Assembly: GCA_963766765.1 (NCBI GenBank)
Contig: CAVYBR010000014.1
Coordinates: forward strand, 124,001-188,000
Origin: JACCQS01 sp963766765
GTDB taxonomy: Bacteria; Actinomycetota; Actinomycetes; Mycobacteriales; Geodermatophilaceae
Length of the DNA stretch: 64,000 nt
Direction: 5' to 3'
Positions 34,885-42,660 of the stretch are shown here, in pieces. Both the position numbers and the translations under genes were made by a program. Every line of letters starts with the position of its first letter. Position 1 is the first letter of the stretch. The notes under the pieces are model-generated. The model did no database searches and was not told the DNA's origin. It was given only the letters and a program-made list of their open reading frames with translations.

Positions 34885-35616
34885 GTGAGCCTCTACCGCG
34901 ACGAGGCGATCGTGTTGCGCCTGCACAAGCTCGGAGAGGCCGACCGGATCGTCACGCTGCTGACCCGACGTCATGGTCGGGTGCGCGCGGTCGCCAAGGG
35001 GGTGCGCCGCACATCATCGAAGTTCGGCGCGCGCCTCGAGCCGTTCACCCACGTCGACGTCCAGCTCTACCAAGGCCGCAACCTCGACATCGTCAGCCAG
35101 GTCGAGAGCATCCGTCCGTACGGCGCGGGGATCGTGTCCGACTACCGCCGGTACACCGCAGGTACCGCGGTACTGGAGACCGCGGAGCGACTGACCGCAG
35201 AGGAACGCGAACCCTCGCTGCGGCTGTTCCTTCTCGTGATCGGTGCGCTGCGGGCGATGACCAGCGACGGTCGCGCGCCGAGTCTGGTGCTGGATGCGTT
35301 CCTCTTGCGGTCGATGTCAGTCGCAGGCTGGGAGCCGGCGCTGCTCGAGTGCGCGGTCTGCGCCCAACCGGGACCGCACCGGTCCATGTCGATCCCCGCC
35401 GGCGGCGTTGTCTGTGCCCGCTGCCGCCCGGCCGGCTCGGTCAATCCGAGCGCGGCATCCGTGGAACTGATGGCCGCGTTGTTCAGCGGTGACTGGGCGG
35501 CTGCTGAGGCTGCCACACCCGCGACTGCTCGGGAGGCAAGCGGTCTGGTGGCTGCCCTGTTGCAGTGGCATCTCGAGCGCGGTCTGCGGTCGCTGGCGAT
35601 GGTCGAGCGCGGATGA
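34885..35616 (+). CDS. recO: DNA repair protein RecO
   Basis: A 243-residue RecO. The N-terminal OB fold starts LYRDEAIVLRLHKLGEADRI and continues GVRRTSSKFGARLEPFTHVDV. A C-terminal zinc-finger-like pair of cysteine motifs follows (CAVC near residue 155 and CARC near 178). RecO loads RecA with RecR on gapped DNA. The GTG at 34885 marks the family start. Its stop overlaps the uppS ATG (ATGA), as in many actinomycetes. Confidence 0.94.
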   Translation: MSLYRDEAIVLRLHKLGEADRIVTLLTRRHGRVRAVAKGVRRTSSKFGARLEPFTHVDVQLYQGRNLDIVSQVESIRPYGAGIVSDYRRYTAGTAVLETAERLTAEEREPSLRLFLLVIGALRAMTSDGRAPSLVLDAFLLRSMSVAGWEPALLECAVCAQPGPHRSMSIPAGGVVCARCRPAGSVNPSAASVELMAALFSGDWAAAEAATPATAREASGLVAALLQWHLERGLRSLAMVERG

Positions 35617-36386
35617 GTCGGGTGCGCCCGCCCGTACGCCCGCCGTCCCCGCACCCGAGCGGTGCGCAGCCGCCCCAGCTGGCTTCCGACACGGTTCCGC
35701 GGCACGTCGCGATCGTCATGGACGGGAACGGACGCTGGGCCGCACAGCGTGGACTGCCCCGGACCGCAGGGCATGAAGCCGGCGAGGCGGCTCTCTTCGA
35801 TTGCGTGGAGGGGGCGATCGAACTCGGCGTCGGTTGGCTCTCTGCGTACGCGTTCTCGACGGAGAACTGGCGGCGCAGCCCCGAAGAGGTCCGCTTCTTG
35901 ATGGGGTTCAACCGCGACGTCATCCGACGCCGCCGCGATGAGATGCACGAGCTGGGGGTCCGCGTGCGCTGGGCCGGTCGGCCGCGTCGCTTGTGGCGCA
36001 GCGTCATTCGTGAACTCGAGACCGCAGAGAAACTGACTGCTGGGAACGACGTGCTGACCCTGACGATGTGCGTGAACTACGGCGGGCGGGCCGAGATCGC
36101 TGATGCCGCAGCGGCAATTGCCTGGGAGGCGGCCGCCGGTCGATTGGATCCGGAGAAGGTCGACGAGAAGACGGTCGCCCGATACCTCGACGAGCCGGAC
36201 ATGCCTGACGTGGACCTGTTCATCCGGTCATCCGGGGAGCAGCGGACGTCCAACTTCCTGCCCTGGCAATCGGTGTATGCCGAGCTGGAGTTCGCCGACA
36301 CGCTCTGGCCGGACTTCGATCGGCGCCATCTGTGGAAAGCATGTGAGTCCTACGCCGGTCGGCAACGCCGCTTCGGATCTGCCTGA
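35613..36386 (+). CDS. uppS: isoprenyl transferase (cis-prenyl diphosphate synthase)
   Basis: A 257-residue cis-prenyltransferase. The catalytic aspartate lies in HVAIVMDGNGRWAAQRGLP (about residue 35), and the substrate-binding end is IRSSGEQRTSNFLPWQS. It builds the polyprenyl phosphate carrier for cell-wall synthesis. In mycobacteria the recO-linked copy (Rv2361c) makes decaprenyl diphosphate from farnesyl diphosphate; the chain length made here cannot be read from sequence. Coupled to recO by ATGA. Confidence 0.94.
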   Translation: MSRVRPPVRPPSPHPSGAQPPQLASDTVPRHVAIVMDGNGRWAAQRGLPRTAGHEAGEAALFDCVEGAIELGVGWLSAYAFSTENWRRSPEEVRFLMGFNRDVIRRRRDEMHELGVRVRWAGRPRRLWRSVIRELETAEKLTAGNDVLTLTMCVNYGGRAEIADAAAAIAWEAAAGRLDPEKVDEKTVARYLDEPDMPDVDLFIRSSGEQRTSNFLPWQSVYAELEFADTLWPDFDRRHLWKACESYAGRQRRFGSA

Positions 36387-36449
36387 GCGCCGCGTGCGCC
36401 ACACCCGGTGGCCGGCTCTGCGCCGTCCGATGACACCAGGAGGTTGGCA

Positions 36450-36737
36450 ATGCTCGCTGTGAACCGGTTGCGCACCTACGGCGACTCCGACGAGCAGGTG
36501 ACCGCCGAACTCCGCGTCCTCATCGATGTCTTGGCCGACTTGCCTGGCTTTCGCTCTGCGCGGGCGGGCCGTTGTATCGACGAGCCCGGTGTGTGGGTGG
36601 TGTTAAGCGAGTGGGAAAGCGTTGGAACCTACCGAAGGGCACTGTCGTCCCACGCTGTGAAGACCAATGGTTATCCGGTGTTCACGCGAATGGTGGACGA
36701 ACCGGGTGCCTACGAAGTCCTCCTCAGCGTCGGCTGA
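36450..36737 (+). CDS. small ABM-fold protein
   Basis: A 95-residue protein with a dimeric alpha/beta barrel pattern: AELRVLIDVLADLPGFRSAR, then WVVLSEWESVGTYRRALSS and a final AYEVLLSVG strand. This resembles antibiotic-biosynthesis-monooxygenase-type domains. No catalytic residue can be named. An AGGAGG site lies a few bases before the ATG at 36450, which decides the start over an upstream frame extension. Confidence 0.72.
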   Translation: MLAVNRLRTYGDSDEQVTAELRVLIDVLADLPGFRSARAGRCIDEPGVWVVLSEWESVGTYRRALSSHAVKTNGYPVFTRMVDEPGAYEVLLSVG

Positions 36738-36758
36738 GGACGCGCCGAGGAGGGACCC

Positions 36759-37427
36759 ATGACGTACTCGATGTACGACTCGGGCCAATCCTCGCCGCCA
36801 CCTCGACCTCCGCAGTGGGCTCCGCCGCTCCCTGCTGCCCGACCTGCGCCACGGCATGGGCGCAAGCGAGCGGTGCAGCTATGGCTGATCGGTGCCCTTG
36901 CGTCCCTGCTCGTCACCCTCGGCATCGGTCTGGCCGTAGTCCTGACCAAGGATCCAGCCCAGGTGTTGGCCGAGGAACCGACGCAGAGCGCGCCCGGGGA
37001 CGACGAGAGCCAGAGCGACGATCGCCCGCTGCCAAGCGTGCCGGCCGACTGTCTGGTCGAATGCACCGCTGCACAACCGGCACCGGATGGCACCGGTGGC
37101 GAGGCGAATTACAGCGGATCCGTCGACGCCGCGGTGACATTCGTCCAGGACATTGCCGCTGGCAACGTCGCTGCTGCGCACGAGGTTCTCTGCGGCGAAG
37201 GGAAGAACGAATTCCCGACCCCAGCCGATCTCATGGACGACTTCTATACGACGTTGGGCGTCAGTGCGATCACCGGCGTCAAGCTGACTGGTGTCCACGC
37301 CGCCGATGACTTCTCAGATGCCGTCGTATTCGAACTACGCACTGATGTGGGAGACATCACAGCTGACGTGTTCATCGTCGAGGAGGCTTATTCACTGACC
37401 GTGTGCGGTTATGACGTCGCCCCCTGA
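36759..37427 (+). CDS. CGYD-family single-pass membrane protein, copy A
   Basis: A 222-residue protein of unknown function. A Pro-rich cytosolic tail of about 40 residues and a basic patch (RHGRKRAVQ) come first, then one membrane helix (LIGALASLLVTLGIGLAVVL, about residues 45-64), an acidic Asp/Ser/Glu linker and a C-terminal extracytoplasmic domain of about 100 residues. That domain starts VDAAVTFVQDIAAGNVAAAH, has one cysteine in EVLCGEG and a second in the C-terminal TVCGYD. The same domain is in the next two loci. A disulfide between the two cysteines is a plausible inference. Confidence 0.75.
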   Translation: MTYSMYDSGQSSPPPRPPQWAPPLPAARPAPRHGRKRAVQLWLIGALASLLVTLGIGLAVVLTKDPAQVLAEEPTQSAPGDDESQSDDRPLPSVPADCLVECTAAQPAPDGTGGEANYSGSVDAAVTFVQDIAAGNVAAAHEVLCGEGKNEFPTPADLMDDFYTTLGVSAITGVKLTGVHAADDFSDAVVFELRTDVGDITADVFIVEEAYSLTVCGYDVAP

Positions 37428-37547
37428 ACAGACGTACGTGCGTCCCGCCAATCCCTGCAACCGCGTGCCGACATCAACTATTCTGCCCGGACTGTCGGCC
37501 TCGAGGCCGATCCCGCCTCGCGGCTCGCGCTCGACGGAAGGACAACG

Positions 37548-38432
37548 ATGAGCCAGCCCCCGTACGGAACCCAGCCGCCCTACGGTGGCCAGCCACCTTC
37601 GGGTGGGCAACCACCTTCCGGTGGGCAGCCGCCGTACGGTGCACCGAATCCCGGCGGCTCGGGGCCGGCGTGGAATCAGCCGACGCCACCGACGGCGCCC
37701 CTGCCGCCGACGCAACCGGGCTACGGCTCGCCGGCCTCCGCGGGCCCGCCGAGTTACGCCCAACCGACTCAGCAGTTTGCACAGCCGGTTGGCGGTTATG
37801 GTCCGCCCGGCGGGCAACCGCCCTACGGTGCCGGCCCAGGCGTCCCCTACGGTGCGCCGCCGCCACCACCCAAGTCGAGCAAATTGCCGTTCATCATCCT
37901 GGGCGTTGTGGTCCTGCTCGTCGCCGGCGGCATCGGCCTGGTCCTCTTCCTGAACAAGGACGACCCGACCGAAGTTGCCTCGACGACGTCTGCTTCCAAT
38001 GAGACCACCGAGGAGTCCACGCAGGAGTCCACCGAGGAGTCAGAGTCTCCTGAGGAAACCGAGATGACGCCTCGGGACACCGACACAGGCGGGGAGGAGC
38101 CGAACTTCGCCGGCTCTGAAGATGCGGCCCTGGACTTCATCAACTTCCTCGTCGATGGCAACAACGACGCCGCGTTCGCCGTCCTGTGCGCCGATGGCAT
38201 GGATGCCAGCGACGGTGACGGGTTCGCTGACCCGCAGGCCCTCGCCGATGACTTCTTCGGACTCCTGGGGACTACGACGATTCTCGGTGGCGGCACCAGC
38301 GACATCGTTGCCGAGGATGATGCCCGCGACACTGTGACGTTCGACATCGACACCGACATCGGGCTGGTGGTCCTCGAGGTGCAGGTCATTGAAGAGGGCA
38401 GCCTGGTCATCTGCGGCTACGACACGGTCTAG
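37548..38432 (+). CDS. CGYD-family single-pass membrane protein, copy B
   Basis: A 294-residue protein. The N-terminal 105 residues are Pro/Gly/Gln/Tyr repeats (QPPYGGQPPSGGQPP type), likely disordered in the cytosol. Next come one membrane helix (FIILGVVVLLVAGGIGLVLF, about residues 112-131), a Thr/Ser/Glu-rich linker and the C-terminal domain EDAALDFINFLVDGNNDAAF to VICGYDTV. Cysteines occur at AVLCADG and at ICGYD as in copy A. Similar Pro-rich-TM-domain layouts occur in actinobacterial kinases and DUF4878-like proteins. Function unknown. Confidence 0.78.
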   Translation: MSQPPYGTQPPYGGQPPSGGQPPSGGQPPYGAPNPGGSGPAWNQPTPPTAPLPPTQPGYGSPASAGPPSYAQPTQQFAQPVGGYGPPGGQPPYGAGPGVPYGAPPPPPKSSKLPFIILGVVVLLVAGGIGLVLFLNKDDPTEVASTTSASNETTEESTQESTEESESPEETEMTPRDTDTGGEEPNFAGSEDAALDFINFLVDGNNDAAFAVLCADGMDASDGDGFADPQALADDFFGLLGTTTILGGGTSDIVAEDDARDTVTFDIDTDIGLVVLEVQVIEEGSLVICGYDTV

Positions 38433-38534
38433 TACCACGGCCGATCACGTCCGCGACGCTAACCCGCTGATTCTCTAACGGGCTCGCGGCAGGCTGGCAG
38501 GGCGTTGAGCACGCTCGACGACTGACGGGACGGT

Positions 38535-39489
38535 GTGGTGGACGGGCAAAGGTTCGGGCCATATCGGATCGAGAAGCTTCTTGGTCGCGGTGGGATGGGC
38601 GAGGTCTATCGGGCCTTCGACGAGAGTCAGAAGCGGATCGTCGCGCTGAAACTCCTGTCTCCGCATCTGCCTGCCGACGAGACCTTCCGGGCCCGGTTTC
38701 GGCGTGAGTCGGAATTGGCGGCGCGGTTGCGTGCGGGTCACGTCATTCCGATCCACCGCTATAGCGAGATCGATGGCCGGTTGTTCCTGGACATGCGGTT
38801 GGTGGAGGGGTCTGATCTCGCTTCGTGGCCTCGGCGGCGCGACGTGCGCTCCGTACGAACACCGACCCGCAGTCGGGCACGATGCCGGCTCTGACCGATC
38901 CGGTCCACAGCGCACCCACCGGCAATCTCGGCCCCTACTACAGCGGGTCTGGTTGGCCGACCGGCCCGGATCCCCGAGGGTTCCCGTCCCCCCTGTCACA
39001 GCCACCACCGCCGGCTCGGCCTGTACTTCGCTGTGAAGGACGACCCACGCCACTGGCCACGTCCACGACTGTGTCAGCCACACAGGAGTCCAGCGACGAG
39101 ACCGCGTCATCGACAGCGGACACCGAATCGACGGACGACACCGGGATACCCGGCGGGGGCGACCCGAACTTCCCGGAATCGGAGTCCATCGCCGTCAATT
39201 TCATCGACCTGATGGCGGCTGGGCAGTATGAGTCGGCGCGGGAACTCCTCTGTGACGACGGCAAGATCATGTTCCCTGACGGTCAGTCCCTGGCCGACGA
39301 CTTCTTCAGTTTTCTGGAAGCAGCCACCGTCGCTGACTCCGAAACCGTCGACGTCTACGTCGACCCCGATGACCCGGACCGGGACGTCGTCGAATCGACA
39401 TCGAGACCGACGCGGGCGGTGTGCGCCTAGCCGTATCGATGTTCGAAGAGGACGGTTCCCTCACCATCTGCGGGTACGACTCGCCCTAG
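38535..39489 (+). pseudogene. Ser/Thr protein kinase fused to CGYD domain, internally deleted remnant (copy C)
   Basis: The start is a protein kinase N-lobe: FGPYRIEKLLGRGGMGEVY with the lysine of IVALKLL and RFRRESELAARL, as far as FLDMRLVEGSDLA (about residue 95). It then jumps out of frame to what looks like the end of a kinase domain (VASAARRALRT), a Pro-rich linker, a stub resembling copy B after its helix (LYFAVKDDP), an acidic Ser/Thr linker and the CGYD domain (IAVNFIDLMAAGQYESAREL). That domain finishes in a third frame as LTICGYDSP at 39489. The HRD and DFG catalytic motifs and most of the membrane helix are missing, so it cannot be an active kinase. Confidence 0.75.
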
Positions 39490-39623
39490 ATCGACAGTGC
39501 ACCCGCGACATCTCATCCAGAGGGCGCGGCGGCAGGTGTGATGCGGTGGTTCGCTCGATCGGGTAACGGCTACCCTCGGGACCACACCCCGCCGACCGCC
39601 AGCCGGATGGAGAACCCCGCACG

Positions 39624-41015
39624 ATGGCCGCGTCCCCCGCATCGAAGCTCGACCTGATCGTCAACCTGGCCAAACGTCGGGGGTTCGTGTTCCCGTCGGG
39701 GGAGATCTACGGCGGGACCCGTTCTGCGTGGGATTACGGGCCGCTGGGCGTGGAACTCAAGGAGAACATCAAGCGCCAGTGGTGGAAGTCCATGGTGACC
39801 GGCCGGGACGACATCGTGGGCCTGGACTCCTCGGTGATCCTGCCCCGCCAGGTGTGGACTGCCTCCGGGCACGTGAACGCGTTCACCGACCCGCTGACCG
39901 AATGCCAGAGCTGCCACAAGCGGTACCGCGCCGATCAGATGATCGAGGAGTTCGAGGAACGCAAGGGACGGTCCCCAAACGGTGGGTTGAACGAGATCGC
40001 CTGCCCCAATTGCGGAACTCGGGGCGCGTGGACTCCGCCGCGCGAGTTCAACATGATGCTGAAGACCCATCTCGGCGTCATCGAGGACGAGTCGGGCCTG
40101 CACTATCTCCGGCCGGAGACAGCGCAGGGCATCTTCGTGAACTTCGCCAACGTGATGTCCGCCGCGCGCAAGAAGCCGCCGTTCGGCATCGGGCAGATCG
40201 GCAAGTCTTTCCGCAACGAGATCACACCGGGCAACTTCATCTTCCGTACCCGCGAGTTCGAGCAGATGGAGATGGAGTACTTCGTCGAGCCCGGTACCGA
40301 CGCGAAGTGGCACCAGTACTGGATCGACGAGCGGACGAACTGGTACGTCGACCTGGGTATTGATCGCGATGATCTGCGGCTCTTCGAACATCCCAAAGAG
40401 AAGCTCTCGCACTATTCGACTCGCACGGTGGACATCGAGTACCGGTTCGGCTTCTCCGGCTCAGAGTGGGGAGAACTTGAAGGAATCGCCAACCGGACCG
40501 ACTTCGACCTCAAGACGCACTCCGAGCACTCCGGCGTGGACCTCTCGTATTTCGATCAAGCTGCTGGCACGCGCTGGACTCCGTACGTCATCGAGCCCGC
40601 GGCCGGGCTGACCCGTTCCTTGATGGCATTCCTCGTCGACGCCTACACCGAGGACGAAGCCCCGAATGCCAAGGGCGGCGTGGACAAGCGGACCGTGCTG
40701 CGCCTGGACGCTCGCCTGGCCCCGGTGAAGGCCGCGGTCCTTCCGCTGTCGCGCAACGCCGATCTGTCTCCGAAGGCGCGGGATCTGGCCGCGGCGCTGC
40801 GGCGACATTGGAACGTCGAGTTTGACGACGCGGGTGCGATCGGGCGGCGCTATCGGCGCCAGGACGAGATCGGCACGCCCTACTCAGTGACTGTCGACTT
40901 CGACACCTTGGAAGACCACGCGGTGACCATCCGCGAGCGGGACACGATGGCGCAGGAGCGCATCGGCCTGGACGCAGTCGAGGGCTACCTGGCGACTCGA
41001 CTGCTGGGGCTCTGA
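39624..41015 (+). CDS. glyS: glycyl-tRNA synthetase (homodimeric type)
   Basis: A 463-residue class II synthetase of the archaeal/eukaryal-like dimer type. Landmarks: FPSGEIYGGTRSAWDYGPLG near residue 25, a zinc pair (CQSCHKRYR and CPNCGTRG, about residues 94-135), motif 2 FRNEITPGNFIFRTREFEQ, motif 3 region VIEPAAGLTRSLMAF, and an anticodon-binding domain after residue 365. It charges tRNA-Gly. A TACCCT box at 39571-39576 may be its -10. The two Cys-x2-Cys pairs appear complete. Confidence 0.96.
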   Translation: MAASPASKLDLIVNLAKRRGFVFPSGEIYGGTRSAWDYGPLGVELKENIKRQWWKSMVTGRDDIVGLDSSVILPRQVWTASGHVNAFTDPLTECQSCHKRYRADQMIEEFEERKGRSPNGGLNEIACPNCGTRGAWTPPREFNMMLKTHLGVIEDESGLHYLRPETAQGIFVNFANVMSAARKKPPFGIGQIGKSFRNEITPGNFIFRTREFEQMEMEYFVEPGTDAKWHQYWIDERTNWYVDLGIDRDDLRLFEHPKEKLSHYSTRTVDIEYRFGFSGSEWGELEGIANRTDFDLKTHSEHSGVDLSYFDQAAGTRWTPYVIEPAAGLTRSLMAFLVDAYTEDEAPNAKGGVDKRTVLRLDARLAPVKAAVLPLSRNADLSPKARDLAAALRRHWNVEFDDAGAIGRRYRRQDEIGTPYSVTVDFDTLEDHAVTIRERDTMAQERIGLDAVEGYLATRLLGL

Positions 41016-41030
41016 CGCTACCTCCCCCGG

Positions 41031-41085
41031 ACTCAGGGTGGCCCTGAGTCGAATGATTCGACTGAGGGGCCCCCTCAGTCGAATG
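41031..41085. repeat. palindromic repeat element downstream of glyS (putative bidirectional terminator)
   Basis: Three hairpins in a row: CTCAGGG-TGG-CCCTGAG (41032-41048), TCGAAT-G-ATTCGA (41049-41061), and CTGAGGGG with CCCCTCAG (41062-41078). It sits between glyS and a convergent gene. The same building blocks recur as an array on the other side of that gene (42171-42347). Confidence 0.8.
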
Positions 41086-41093
41086 GGCGGCGG

Positions 41094-42089
41094 TTAGCCG
41101 GCGCGCTGCTGAGCGAGGAAGACCGCGGGAGCGGGACGCAAGGCCGCTGCTTCGAGAGTCGCCCGCAGATCCGCGATGAAGGCCACCGGATCTCGTCGAA
41201 CCGTGCTTGGCGCGACGTGGACGACGAGCAAGCCCGCCGCAGTCATCCGGCGATGCCGGGCTTGAGTTCGCTGGTAGTCAGCCGGCGAGAGGTGCCACTC
41301 AAGAGAATCTATTTCCAACACGACACCGAGGCCGATCCACACGGCGTCTGGGCGAGCGATCCAACGGCCGTCGGCATCGAAGATGTCCTGATTCCACAAC
41401 GGTTCGGCGATCCGCATCGATGAGATGAGCTGCCGCGCCTCCGCCTCTGCCGCCGACCGGATGCCATCGGAGACTTCATGCAGGACCCGTCTCGGCAGGG
41501 CGGTGCCGCGGATCTGCGCATCCCGGAGTTCCTCGCCAAGGGTCGCCGCCGCGCACATCCCGCGCTGAACAATTTCCGCGAGCATCGCTCGAACTTGGCC
41601 AAGGTCGGTAATCCGCCTGGCGGCGTCAATGGTGGCTCGGGCGACCGGCGCACATGGCAACCCGGCGACCATGTGTGGGTCTGGCATCCGACGCGTGCGC
41701 TCGATGATCACAAAGCCCCTGGACGATCGCTGGCGCGAGTGCGGAACAAGCACATGAAGAGCGTGTTCAGGGGGCAGTTTGCTGGCTCCGTAACTGCGGA
41801 GTGCCGAAGCCCCCGTGAGCATCGCATTGGCTCCCGCGTAGGCGATCCCCGCCCGCATCCGTTGCATGCGACTCGGCGTTCCGGAATAGACCAACAGGAC
41901 GCCGGGAAGCAGGCGCTGCCAAGGCCCTTCGGGACGCGCTCGATGGGCGATGGTCGAGGTGGACATTCCTAGTTCAAGCAGCTCGCGTTGCAGGACCACT
42001 CCGTCTCGTGAGCGCGCCAACATGTCAAGCGAGAAGGCGTCATAACGGCGAGCACGTGACACTCCCAAAGCGTCTCGACCAGATGTCAC
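41094..42089 (-). CDS. AbiEi/DUF559-like protein
   Basis: A 331-residue protein common in actinomycetes. The N-terminus (VVLQRELLELGMSTSTIAHR, about residues 30-50) looks like the winged helix of AbiEi-type antitoxin domains. The C-terminal part (VVLEIDSLEWHLSPADYQRT, then RHRRMTAAGLLVVHVAPSTV) resembles the DUF559/Vsr-like endonuclease fold, with E/D/WH residues in place. No toxin partner gene is adjacent, so a toxin-antitoxin role is not supported. Both flanks carry the same palindromic repeats. Confidence 0.7.
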   Translation of the reverse strand: MTSGRDALGVSRARRYDAFSLDMLARSRDGVVLQRELLELGMSTSTIAHRARPEGPWQRLLPGVLLVYSGTPSRMQRMRAGIAYAGANAMLTGASALRSYGASKLPPEHALHVLVPHSRQRSSRGFVIIERTRRMPDPHMVAGLPCAPVARATIDAARRITDLGQVRAMLAEIVQRGMCAAATLGEELRDAQIRGTALPRRVLHEVSDGIRSAAEAEARQLISSMRIAEPLWNQDIFDADGRWIARPDAVWIGLGVVLEIDSLEWHLSPADYQRTQARHRRMTAAGLLVVHVAPSTVRRDPVAFIADLRATLEAAALRPAPAVFLAQQRAG

Positions 42090-42170
42090 CGGCGCGACGC
42101 GCGATCGCGAGTTGTGGGCATTGGCTCGACCCTGTGGACAACTCAGGACTCAGTGAGTGAGCCGGGCGCA

Positions 42171-42347
42171 ACTCAGGGCGGCCCTGAGTCGAAACATTCG
42201 ACTGAGGGTGGCCTTGAGTCAGGGAACCGCATCAAGGTGGCCCTGAGTCGGGGGGGCCGCATCGGGGTGGCCCTGAGTCGAAACATTCGACTGAAGGTGG
42301 CCCTGAGTCGGGGGGGCCGCATCAGGGTGGCCCTGAGTCGAAAGTGG
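42171..42347. repeat. 60-bp tandem repeat array with internal palindromes
   Basis: Built from CTCAGGG-CGG-CCCTGAG and TCGAA-ACA-TTCGA hairpins (42172-42201), then a 60-base period: 42241-42300 and 42301-42345 are near-identical, and 42181-42240 is a diverged copy. Each 60-mer is two related 30-mers sharing GTGGCCCTGAGTCG. It shares the CTCAGGG and TCGAA hairpins with 41031-41085. Between 42090 and 42170 I see nothing else. Confidence 0.85.
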
Positions 42348-42364
42348 TGAGCCGAGCCAGTGAA

Positions 42365-42550
42365 TCAGTCCGGGGGCTCCAGCGGCTCGGGTGCGTCGCC
42401 GTCGCCAAGTGAGGCGGGCGGATCCGAGGCGTCCTCGGCGGGGTCGCGAGGGTCCGGCTCTCCGGAATCGCCACCGCCCGCACCGGGGGCGTGCCCGTCC
42501 TTGCCTTTGGCGATGTCCTCACCGGGCGCCGTTTCGTCTGGCCTCGTCAT
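42365..42550 (-). CDS. small acidic hypothetical protein
   Basis: A predicted 61-residue protein rich in Asp, Glu, Gly and Pro, with no recognised domain and no membrane segment. A GGGAG sequence precedes the ATG at 42550. It is divergent from dusB. Compositionally it looks disordered. It may be a real small gene but could be chance. Confidence 0.4.
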   Translation of the reverse strand: MTRPDETAPGEDIAKGKDGHAPGAGGGDSGEPDPRDPAEDASDPPASLGDGDAPEPLEPPD

Positions 42551-42647
42551 GACTGCTCCCTCTCGTCGTCGCCCACGCAGGACACGTTCGCAACCCCACG
42601 TTCGTACCAGGGTGCCCCTGAGTGGCTTGCTCATGCGCGGACAAGCG

Positions 42648-42653
42648 GATAAT
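42648..42653 (+). promoter_or_regulatory. candidate -10 box of dusB (leaderless)
   Basis: GATAAT followed by seven bases and the dusB ATG at 42661. A weak TTGCTC lies 15 bases upstream at 42627-42632. Confidence 0.45.
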
Positions 42654-42660
42654 CGGGGCC

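Noticed and set aside
41094..42089. Type IV toxin-antitoxin pair
   Set aside because: Only the AbiEi-like protein is present; no AbiEii-type nucleotidyltransferase toxin gene lies on either side.
42171..42347. Possible CRISPR array
   Set aside because: Units of 30/60 bp are themselves nearly identical with no unique spacers, and there are no cas genes.
42114..42350. A 78-codon open frame with VALSRGGRI-type repeats
   Set aside because: The periodic peptide is only the 60-bp DNA repeat read in frame; no ribosome binding site.
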